A stretch of DNA of 64,000 bases from Hymenobacter siberiensis (GTDB lineage Bacteria; Bacteroidota; Bacteroidia; Cytophagales; Hymenobacteraceae). Each line of letters begins with the position of its first letter. Positions within the stretch are counted from its first letter, which is position 1. The stretch spans positions 434,001-498,000 of the forward strand of contig NZ_JAHLZZ010000001.1 of NCBI RefSeq assembly GCF_018967845.1, in the 5' to 3' direction. Shown in pieces: positions 25,454 through 32,317 of this stretch. The translations under genes were made by a program, and so were the position numbers. The notes below the pieces were generated by a model. It was not told where the DNA came from, did no database searches, and was given only the letters and a program-made list of their open reading frames with translations.

Positions 25454-25556
25454 TGTCATGCTGAGCTGGCGAAGCATCTTATCAGGTTCGCGCCGCTCGG
25501 TAAGCTAAATCTGACGAAAGCAGCCGCGATAAGATGCTTCCTTCGTCAGCATGACA
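25454..25556. repeat. TGTCATGCTGA-family inverted repeat between atpF and atpH
   Basis: Arms of about 29-30 nt (25454-25483 and 25528-25556) share TGTCATGCTGA and GAAGCATCTTATC, with a few mismatches between, and enclose a 44-base loop. Relatives occur at 28129-28229 and 52704-52742. In the transcript the arms would pair within the atp operon. Confidence 0.85.
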
Positions 25557-25560
25557 GACA

Positions 25561-26061
25561 TTAGTTAAGATTGACGTCTTTCAGGTAAGAATCGACCAGC
25601 TGCGTTTGGGCGGCAGGGTCGGTCAGCTCACGGCGCAGGATGCGCTCGGCAATGTCGAGCGAGAGCTTGGCGGCGGTATTTTTCACCTCGGCCAGGGCTG
25701 CGTTTTTCTCCTGCTGGATGGCTTCGCGGGCTTGCTGGATGATGGTGTTGGCTTCGGCGGTGGCGCGGGCCTTTTCGGTTTCGCGGTACTGGTTGGCCAT
25801 TTGAGCGGCTTCCTGCATCATTCGGTCGCGCTCGAGGCGGGCATCGGTCAGCAACTTCTCGTTGCCGGCTTTCAGCTGCTGCATTTCGATTTTGGCCTGG
25901 TCGGCCATGCGCAGAGCACCTTCGATGTTGTCTTCACGCTCTTTGAGGGCGAGCAGAATCGGCTTCCAGGCAAACTTGCCCAGCAGGAACAACACCAGCA
26001 GGAAGATGACCAGTTGCCAGAAAATCAGGCCGAGTTCAGGGGATAAAAAAGCTGGCAGCAT
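25561..26061 (-). CDS. atpF: F-type ATP synthase subunit b
   Basis: A 166-residue peripheral stalk subunit. I use the ATG at 26061 (MLPAFLSPELGLIFWQL); an in-frame TTG at 26088 would add nine residues. One N-terminal membrane helix (GLIFWQLVIFLLVLFLLGKF) precedes a long charged coiled coil rich in Ala, Glu, Gln and Lys that extends to the C-terminus, where RRELTDPAAQTQLVDSYL is typical. As a single b gene it should form a homodimer. It sits between atpE and atpH as in most operons. Confidence 0.95.
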   Translation of the reverse strand: MLPAFLSPELGLIFWQLVIFLLVLFLLGKFAWKPILLALKEREDNIEGALRMADQAKIEMQQLKAGNEKLLTDARLERDRMMQEAAQMANQYRETEKARATAEANTIIQQAREAIQQEKNAALAEVKNTAAKLSLDIAERILRRELTDPAAQTQLVDSYLKDVNLN

Positions 26062-26197
26062 TGATAGGGTATTTTTAAAAAATGTCAACTAATCAATTAG
26101 GCAGATTAGGAGCAGGTAAGCCCGCCGCGCCAACTGCATGTTGCAGCAGCGGGCGGCGGGCTTCCAACTACTTCCGGGCCCAAAGCCCGGCCCGTTA

Positions 26198-26467
26198 CTA
26201 AACGAGTTTGGTCCAGATAAGCACGCAGACTACGACTGCGAACAGGCCCAGACCTTCAATCAGCGCGGCGGCGATAATCATTGCCGTCTGGATTTTGCCC
26301 GAAGCTTCCGGCTGACGGCCGATAGCATCCATGGCGCTGCCGCCGATGCGACCGATACCCAGGCCAACGCCCAAAGCAACCAGACCTGCACCGATACCGG
26401 CACCCATTACTGCCAGACCGGGACCGTAGTTGGCCGCCATGGCTTGCAAAAACAAAGAGAGAAGCAT
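26198..26467 (-). CDS. atpE: F-type ATP synthase subunit c
   Basis: An 89-residue two-helix hairpin proteolipid that forms the membrane rotor ring. Helix 1 carries the glycine-rich GAGIGAGLVALGVGLGIG, the polar loop is RIGGSAMDAIGRQPEASGK, and the ion-binding Glu is residue 71 in AALIEGLGLFA. The residue after Glu71 is Gly and not Ser or Thr, which argues for protons over sodium. The start at 26467 gives a short N-terminal extension; a second Met lies ten codons in. The region upstream is strongly pyrimidine-rich in the mRNA. Confidence 0.96.
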   Translation of the reverse strand: MLLSLFLQAMAANYGPGLAVMGAGIGAGLVALGVGLGIGRIGGSAMDAIGRQPEASGKIQTAMIIAAALIEGLGLFAVVVCVLIWTKLV

Positions 26468-26530
26468 AATAAAAAAGAAAAAGGGGAAAAAGAAAAAGTT
26501 CGTCAGTCCCGCGGCGGGGAGGGGGGGGGG
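26468..26530 (-). promoter_or_regulatory. Pyrimidine-rich leader of atpE with adjacent C10 tract
   Basis: On the transcribed (minus) strand the 30 bases before the atpE start are almost only U with short C runs. Further upstream lies a run of ten C (26521-26530 on the plus strand are all G). Bacteroidota lack strong Shine-Dalgarno sites, and A/U-rich leaders favour initiation, which would suit the high copy number of subunit c. The function is inferred. Confidence 0.45.
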
Positions 26531-26594
26531 ATTGCCACGGGCTGGCCGAAACAGCCAGTTGGCGGGTGGCGGGCACCCGGCCGGTTAAATCAGA

Positions 26595-27659
26595 TTAGTG
26601 GGCAGCGTGGGCAGCTTCCGAGTCGTCGCTGTAGCCTATTTGCATGTCGGCATCGTGATGCTCCTCTACTGCGCCGCCGATGTACATCGAAGTCAGCAAA
26701 GTGAAAATGAACGCCTGGAGCAGGGCCACCAGCAATTCGAGCACGTTGATGAACAGGCCGAAAGCCAGCGTCACCGGAGCGACAGCCCACGATTTGAAGA
26801 TGAACACCAGGCTGATAAAGCTCAGCACCACGATGTGGCCCGCCGTGATGTTGGCGAACAGACGAATCATGAGCGAGAAGGGCTTGGTGAAAATACCAAT
26901 TACTTCCACGATAATCATGATGGGCAGCAAGGGCTTGGGCACGCCGGGCGTGGCGAAAATGTGCGCCCAGTAGTACTTATTGCTCGAGGCCAGGGTGATA
27001 ACCAGCGTCATCAGGGCCAAGACCATGGTCACGGCGATGTTGCCGGAGAGGTTGGCCGCGCCGGGCGTGAGGCCGAGCAGGTTGTTGAACCAGATGAAGA
27101 AGAACACCGTGAGCAGGTACGGCATGTAGCGCTCGTACTTGGGGCCGATGTTTTTCTTGGCTACTTCGTCGCGGATGAAGACGATGATGGGCTCGAAGAA
27201 CGACTGGATGCCCTTGGGGGCATGGCCGTGGTTCTTGCGGTAGCCGCTGGCTACGGAGATAAACACCACCAGCATCAGCACGGCGCTGCCGATGAGGCCG
27301 GCAACGTTTTTGGTGATGGAGAAGTCGTAGAGCTTGCTGCCATCGGTGCTCACGAGCTTTTCGTGGTCGAGCTTTAGGCCATCATACTCCTTGCCGCTGG
27401 CTTCTCCTTCGCCGTTCGAGATTTTCTCGGAGGAGAATATCGAAACCCCTTTGCCGGGGCGGTAGGCGATAATGGGCAGGTAGGTGGTGAAATTGCCGGT
27501 ATCGGTGGCCAGCCAATGCCACTCGTGCGAATCGCCGATGTGGTGCAAAATCATTTCACCGGGATTGAAGCCTTCGGCTTTTTCGCCCTCGGCAGCGGGT
27601 TCGTTAGCAAAAACGGACAGGGAGACGAAGCAGAGGAGAATCGAGAGTAAACGCTTCAT
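26595..27659 (-). CDS. atpB: F-type ATP synthase subunit a
   Basis: A 354-residue membrane subunit forming the proton half-channels. The essential Arg is about residue 266 in MIRLFANITAGHIVVLS, and the following helix contains FINVLELLVALLQAFIF. The protein carries a long N-terminal extension of about 100 residues starting with a signal-like segment (MKRLLSILLCFVSLSVFA) and a His/Glu-rich stretch (GDSHEWHWLATD), as in other Bacteroidota a-subunits. The C-terminus is His- and Asp-rich. It is encoded before atpE with a 127-bp gap that holds the atpE leader. Confidence 0.95.
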   Translation of the reverse strand: MKRLLSILLCFVSLSVFANEPAAEGEKAEGFNPGEMILHHIGDSHEWHWLATDTGNFTTYLPIIAYRPGKGVSIFSSEKISNGEGEASGKEYDGLKLDHEKLVSTDGSKLYDFSITKNVAGLIGSAVLMLVVFISVASGYRKNHGHAPKGIQSFFEPIIVFIRDEVAKKNIGPKYERYMPYLLTVFFFIWFNNLLGLTPGAANLSGNIAVTMVLALMTLVITLASSNKYYWAHIFATPGVPKPLLPIMIIVEVIGIFTKPFSLMIRLFANITAGHIVVLSFISLVFIFKSWAVAPVTLAFGLFINVLELLVALLQAFIFTLLTSMYIGGAVEEHHDADMQIGYSDDSEAAHAAH

Positions 27660-27698
27660 TCAAAGTTAATTAATGACTAATTCCGGGCTAACGCACTA

Positions 27699-28109
27699 TC
27701 ATTGCGTTACTTGCTTTCCTGAAATCGGCCGCAAGTTACTCAAAGTAGCCCAGATTTCAAACCCGGCCCACGAAAAGTACAGGATAAAGAAGGCTCCGAG
27801 GAAGGTCCAGATGCCCCTCGGCTCGCGGGCAATGCCGCCGGCCAGCAGCCAAGTAACAAGGCCCAGCGACACCAGCAGCCGGACCGTCATGCCGATGAGG
27901 TAGCCCGTGCCGAGGTTATCGGGCGAGCGGGCCACAAGGCGCGCCGTGAGGGTGTAGGCGAAGTACGTGAGCGCGGCCATGACGGCAAAAATGAGCCCAG
28001 TGCGCGGGTGCACTACGGCCGCGCCGTAGAGGCGTTGCAGGACGTAGATGGGCAGTCCCAGCGCGGCGGTGAAGAGCAGAAACTGACGCAGGAACTTGGA
28101 CATAGACAT
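27699..28109 (-). CDS. Four-helix membrane protein in the atp operon
   Basis: A protein of about 136 residues with four predicted membrane helices (FLLFTAALGLPIYVLQRLYG, TGLIFAVMAALTYFAYTL, IGMTVRLLVSLGLVTWLLAG, FLGAFFILYFSWAGFEIW). An earlier in-frame ATG at 28133 lies inside a palindromic repeat, so I prefer the ATG at 28109 (or 28103). It occupies the place between atpZ and atpB where AtpI-like assembly proteins are often found and has the same topology, but I see no decisive AtpI motif. A role in c-ring or Fo assembly is inferred from position only. Confidence 0.72.
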   Translation of the reverse strand: MSMSKFLRQFLLFTAALGLPIYVLQRLYGAAVVHPRTGLIFAVMAALTYFAYTLTARLVARSPDNLGTGYLIGMTVRLLVSLGLVTWLLAGGIAREPRGIWTFLGAFFILYFSWAGFEIWATLSNLRPISGKQVTQ

Positions 28110-28128
28110 AGATTGGGGCTGATACGAC

Positions 28129-28229
28129 GTCATGCCGAGCGTAGCCGAGGCCTCTCGCGTGCCCCCACTAATCTTTCAACGATTGAGTTGCTATTGCACG
28201 CGAGAGGCCTCGGCTGCGCTCGGCATGAC
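28129..28229. repeat. TGTCATGCCGAGC-family inverted repeat
   Basis: The arms, 33 nt each (28129-28161 and 28197-28229), differ at one position: GTCATGCCGAGC followed by GCCGAGGCCTCTCGCGTG. The loop is 35 bases. It lies between atpZ and the four-helix membrane gene. Confidence 0.92.
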
Positions 28230-28242
28230 AGTGGGTTCGTAC

Positions 28243-28476
28243 TTAAAGCGATTCTTTGGTGAGGCTGCGGATAACCTGAAACACGGCCAGGAACACGCCC
28301 AGCAGCAGCAGCCCAATGGTGAGCCAGGGCTGGGTGTGCAAACGGCCGTCGAGCCAGGTGCCCAGCCAAGCACTGCCCCCGATGATGGCCAGCATCTGGA
28401 AGGCCAGGCCGGAGTATTTCATGACGGCCTGCAGGCGGTTGGTGCCGGCGGGCTGCGGGTCGGGCGGGGTGGACAT
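28243..28476 (-). CDS. atpZ: AtpZ/AtpI-family protein, first gene of the atp operon
   Basis: A 77-residue protein with two membrane helices (YSGLAFQMLAIIGGSAWLG and PWLTIGLLLLGVFLAVFQVI) separated by TWLDGRLHTQ, the AtpZ pattern. The start at ATG 28476 follows a Pro- and Ser-rich in-frame stretch that I consider untranslated. Family members assist Fo assembly or magnesium/calcium handling with AtpI. It is divergent from porW. Confidence 0.85.
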   Translation of the reverse strand: MSTPPDPQPAGTNRLQAVMKYSGLAFQMLAIIGGSAWLGTWLDGRLHTQPWLTIGLLLLGVFLAVFQVIRSLTKESL

Positions 28477-28500
28477 GGGCGGTGAGGGAGAGACGGCTGG

Positions 28501-28531
28501 CAAAGTTACGGCGCGGGCGGGGCTACGTTTG
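28501..28531. promoter_or_regulatory. Divergent -7-like boxes between the atp operon and porW
   Basis: TAACTTTG on the minus strand (28501-28508) lies about 25 bp upstream of atpZ, and TACGTTTG on the plus strand (28524-28531) about 110 bp upstream of porW. Both match the Bacteroidota -7 consensus TAnnTTTG, but neither has a TTG at the expected -33 distance. Confidence 0.4.
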
Positions 28532-28642
28532 CCCGGGGAAAAACGTAATTTTACCCGTGCGGCTTCGTTATCTGGCAGAGCCGTCGAACATTTCCGGCTG
28601 CTTTGGGCGTTCCGGCTGCTCCGGGCCGTCCTTTCCCTTGCT

Positions 28643-31600
28643 TTGATTTTGACACATTATTCGCTGACATATCGCTGGGCCGCGCTGCTCGCCTTCCTAC
28701 TGGGCGTGGGAGCGGCGGGCTGCGCATCGGACAAAAACCTGGTGGCTCACGCCTTCAACAACGTGGCCGCCCGCGACAACGCCTACTTCCTGGCCCGCGT
28801 GAAGCTGCAGACGGCCGAGGACAAGATGTACGCGGCCCGCGTGAACGACTACAACCAGACGCTGCCGCTGTTCCCGACGCTGGACAGCGCCAGCGTGAAG
28901 GCCAACCGCGCCGATTTGAACGATATTATCAAGAAGGCATCGATGCCGATTCAGAACCGGCCGGGCTCGGACTGGACCGATGATGCCTACATACTGGTGG
29001 GCTGGGCGCGCTTCTATCTGATGCAGTTTGACGATGCTGGCCAGACGTTTAAGTACGTAAACTCGACCGGCAAGGACGCCAATGCCAAGCACGAAGCGCT
29101 GATTGGACTGATGCGGACCTTCGTGGCGCAGGGCGAGCTGGAAAGCGCCAAAGCGGTATCGGACTTGCTGGACAAGGAAAAGGGCCTGCCGCAGGATGCG
29201 CGCCAGCTATTTCTGACGCGGGCCGACTACTACATCCGCACGGAGGAACCGGCCAAGGCCATTCCGGAGCTGGAAAAGGCTATTCCGCTGATTGAGTTTA
29301 AGAACGAGCAGTCGCGCACGCGCTACATTCTGGCGCAGCTGTACCAAGATGCCGGCGAGAATAAAAAGGCCTACGAGCAGCTCGACCAGATTATCGCTCG
29401 CAACCCGCCGTACGAGCTGGATTTCCAGGCCAAGCTGATGCTGCCGCAGGTATCGGACCTGAGCGCGACCGACCGGGTGAAGCTGAACAAGAACTTTGTC
29501 AACCTGCTGAAAGACACAAAGAACAAGGACTACCGCGACAAGATATACTATGAGATGGCGCGGCTGAACTACCGCGAAAAGAAATACCCGGAGGCGCTGA
29601 AACTGCTGCGGCAATCTATTAAAGCCACCACCACCAGCCGCCTCCAGAAAAGCTATACCTACTTGCTGGCTGGGCGCATATACTACGAAAACCTGCAGAA
29701 GTACCGCCTCGCGGCGGCCTACTACGACAGCACGGTGCAGAACCTGAACAAGGAAGCCAAAACCTACGCCGCCATCAAGGAGCGCAGCGGCATCCTGAAG
29801 GATTTTGCCAAACAGTACACCATTATCGAAACGCAGGACAGCTTGCAGGCGCTGGCCCGCCTGGCACCCGATGCCCTTAACCAGCAGCTCGTTGCCTACG
29901 CCGAGGCTGAGCTGGCAGCCCAGAAAGTGGCCGCCGACCGCTTGGCGGCTCAGCAAAAGAAACAGGCGGCCGCCGCCGAGTTTGCCGGCCGCACCAGTTC
30001 CAGCAGCAGTGGCCTGGGCAGCAACCTGCCCGGTGGCGCACCCAGCGCCGACCCGCTGTCATTCGACCCGACGGCGGTGGCTTCGGGTGCGCAGTGGTAC
30101 TTCGACAACCCCGCCACGCTGGGCACGGCCCGCGCCGACTTTCTGCGCAAATGGCAGAACCGACCATTGCAGGACAACTGGCGCACCAGCCGCACGGGCA
30201 GCAGCTCGACCAACAACATCGCCAATGGTGGTGCGCCCATCTCCATCACCGGCAACGGCAGCACGCTGGTGAATGGCGGCCGGTCCGACTCGGCGGCCGT
30301 GGCCGCCGCCGCCGCCAACCCCAACGCAGCCAAGGATGCCCTGGTAGCGCAGTACCGCAAGGATATTCCCACCACGCCCACCCAGCTGGCGGCTTCCGAT
30401 ACGCAGGTAGAAGGCGCGCTGTACGAGTTGGGCGGCATCTACAAAGAGCAGCTGAAGGAGCGTGAAAAGGGCTTCGAAACCTACGAGAAGCAGGTGACCC
30501 GCTACGTGCGCGGTGAACATGCCCCCGATGCCTACTACCTGCTATACCTCTACTACAAAGACAAGCCCGACGCGGCCAAAACTGCCCAATACGCGGCGGC
30601 GCTGCAGCGCGAGTTCCCGAAGTCACTCTACGCCAAGCTGATTGCCGACCCGCTGTACCGCGAGCACGAGCTGGCCCTGCACAACGCCGTGGCCAGTCGC
30701 GTCGATTCGGCCTTCACGTATTACAAGAACCAGGAGTTCCGCAAGGCCACGACCGTACTGGCGCGCACCGAGCAGCAATACCCCAAAAGTGACCTCAACG
30801 ACCGGGTGGCCTACCTGAAAACGCTGCTGGTGATTCGAACCCAGCCGCCGCTCACGGCCCGCTCCTCGGTGGAGAAATTCTACAAGGATTTCCCGGAAAG
30901 CCCCCTAGTGCCGCAGGCCCAGGCGCTGGCCGCCACCTATCAGAAGAAGGACGATGGCCAGATTGCCGGCGCGCTGGCTTCCACCGAAAAGCCCGTGGTG
31001 TCCATCTTCCGCCCCGGCGAAATTGATAACCGAATGCGCATTGTGTATCGCGAAGGGGATAGCCCGGCCAAAGCCCTGGGTCCGACTACGCCAGCCCCGG
31101 CCCCAGCAGCGCCGGCCCCTGCCACGCCCGCACCGGATGCGATGCGGGCCATGCCCCGGCGCTCGGCGGCTGATATCCGGCAAGAAGCGAAGAGCGCGGC
31201 CGAAGCCACAGGCTCAACTATGCCCCCCTCAACGGCGGCCCTGGGTACTGCTCCGGCTACCAACGCGGCCCTCACGCCGGGAGCGGCACCAGTTGCGGCA
31301 GCTCCGGTGCGGAAAGGTCGGCCCACGCGCAAGCAACTGGCCGATGAAGCGGCGGCGAAAAAAGCAGCCGCTGCAGCAGCAGCTTCGGCGGCGGGCACTT
31401 TGCCGGCTGCTACGGGTGGCAGCCCCACTCCTACCGCACCAACGGCCGCACCACTTCCCGCTGCCGCTACCAACGGTGCCCCGACGGCAACTACCCCCAC
31501 AACGGCGGCCCCGGTCCGCAAGGGCCGGCCCACCCGCAAGCAGCTGGCCGACGAGGCTGCCGCGAAAGCTGCCGCTGCCAAAGCGGCGGCGGCAGCGGGT

Positions 31601-32083
31601 GTTACCCCCGGCACTACGGCTCCTGCACCGGGCACCCCAACTCCCGCAACGACGGCTCCGGCAGCTATGCCCACGCCCGTAGCCGGGGCCAGTACGGCTT
31701 CGTCGGCCCCGGCCGTGGCCTACACCACCCAGCTAAACAGTCCGCACACGGTGGTGCTGGTGTTTCCGAAAGACTCGCCCGCTACCACGGGGCTGGCGGC
31801 TCAGCTGGCTACTTACAACAGTCGTTTTTTCAAGGCGAATAACCTCACGGTTGAATCGGTGCCGCTGGGAGCCGACCAGGAGTTAGTGGTGGTGAAAGCG
31901 CTGCCGTGGGCCAAAATAGCCCAGAGCTACGCCACCAAGCTGCGCGGGCCGCAGTCGCCACTGGGCAAGCTGCACGGCGCGGGCTATCAGACGCTCGTCA
32001 TTAGCCCCGAAAATCTGGCTTTGCTCCAGATTAGCGGCGATTTGGCGGGGTATTTGACCTTCTACCAGCGCGTGTATAAATGA
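28643..32083 (+). CDS. porW: T9SS periplasmic lipoprotein PorW/SprE
   Basis: A lipoprotein of about 1146 residues needed for type IX secretion, thought to bridge the PorK/N ring and the Sov translocon. No ATG fits: the best start is TTG at 28643, giving a signal sequence ending in the lipobox GVGAAGC (Cys27, codon at 28721). TPR-like helices fill most of the chain (KAIPELEKAIPL, YPEALKLLRQSIKA, FRKATTVLARTEQQYP). The opening SDKNLVAHAFNNVAARDNAYF is family-typical. An Ala/Pro/Thr-rich linker (about 815-1020) holds two copies of APVRKGRPTRKQLADEA. A conserved C-terminal domain ends ISGDLAGYLTFYQRVYK. The linker and its repeat are unusual and probably lineage-specific. Confidence 0.88.
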   Translation: MILTHYSLTYRWAALLAFLLGVGAAGCASDKNLVAHAFNNVAARDNAYFLARVKLQTAEDKMYAARVNDYNQTLPLFPTLDSASVKANRADLNDIIKKASMPIQNRPGSDWTDDAYILVGWARFYLMQFDDAGQTFKYVNSTGKDANAKHEALIGLMRTFVAQGELESAKAVSDLLDKEKGLPQDARQLFLTRADYYIRTEEPAKAIPELEKAIPLIEFKNEQSRTRYILAQLYQDAGENKKAYEQLDQIIARNPPYELDFQAKLMLPQVSDLSATDRVKLNKNFVNLLKDTKNKDYRDKIYYEMARLNYREKKYPEALKLLRQSIKATTTSRLQKSYTYLLAGRIYYENLQKYRLAAAYYDSTVQNLNKEAKTYAAIKERSGILKDFAKQYTIIETQDSLQALARLAPDALNQQLVAYAEAELAAQKVAADRLAAQQKKQAAAAEFAGRTSSSSSGLGSNLPGGAPSADPLSFDPTAVASGAQWYFDNPATLGTARADFLRKWQNRPLQDNWRTSRTGSSSTNNIANGGAPISITGNGSTLVNGGRSDSAAVAAAAANPNAAKDALVAQYRKDIPTTPTQLAASDTQVEGALYELGGIYKEQLKEREKGFETYEKQVTRYVRGEHAPDAYYLLYLYYKDKPDAAKTAQYAAALQREFPKSLYAKLIADPLYREHELALHNAVASRVDSAFTYYKNQEFRKATTVLARTEQQYPKSDLNDRVAYLKTLLVIRTQPPLTARSSVEKFYKDFPESPLVPQAQALAATYQKKDDGQIAGALASTEKPVVSIFRPGEIDNRMRIVYREGDSPAKALGPTTPAPAPAAPAPATPAPDAMRAMPRRSAADIRQEAKSAAEATGSTMPPSTAALGTAPATNAALTPGAAPVAAAPVRKGRPTRKQLADEAAAKKAAAAAAASAAGTLPAATGGSPTPTAPTAAPLPAAATNGAPTATTPTTAAPVRKGRPTRKQLADEAAAKAAAAKAAAAAGVTPGTTAPAPGTPTPATTAPAAMPTPVAGASTASSAPAVAYTTQLNSPHTVVLVFPKDSPATTGLAAQLATYNSRFFKANNLTVESVPLGADQELVVVKALPWAKIAQSYATKLRGPQSPLGKLHGAGYQTLVISPENLALLQISGDLAGYLTFYQRVYK

Positions 32084-32313
32084 GTTAAAAGTTAGGGGCT
32101 ATGAGTTACGAGTTGGCATTCGGACCTTTGCACCGTGGTTAGGCCGGCCTAAGTTTTAACGCTAGGACTTACGCACTTCAAAAGCTGTGTAAACTGAAAA
32201 TTAACGACTTGTATTCAAGACGTATATTTGTTATATTGCTGTTTTTCAGCTGGTTGGTGTTTCAACTGCATAAGTCCTAAACTCTTAACTTTTAACCCCT
32301 AACTCTTAACTCC
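32082..32313. repeat. Heptad-built inverted repeat flanking porW and the PBP gene
   Basis: The left arm (32082-32114, starting in the porW stop codon) and the right arm (32281-32313, ending four bases before the next ATG) are inverted copies made of GAGTTAA/GAGTTAG-like heptads, about 22 of 26 aligned bases identical. They match the array at 23125-23205. The loop contains the palindrome TTAGGCCGGCCTAA (32139-32152) and a MITE-like element. Confidence 0.8.
32163..32279. mobile_element. MITE-like element, 117 bp
   Basis: Terminal inverted repeats TAGGACTTACGCACTTCAAA (left) and TAGGACTTATGCAGTTGAAA (right, read inward) match at 17 of 20 positions. The interior is AT-rich, unlike the surrounding genome, and too short to encode a transposase. 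No target duplication is obvious. TATATTTG at 32223-32230 is a perfect -7-like box pointing at the PBP gene. Confidence 0.68.
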
Positions 32314-32317
32314 CTCA

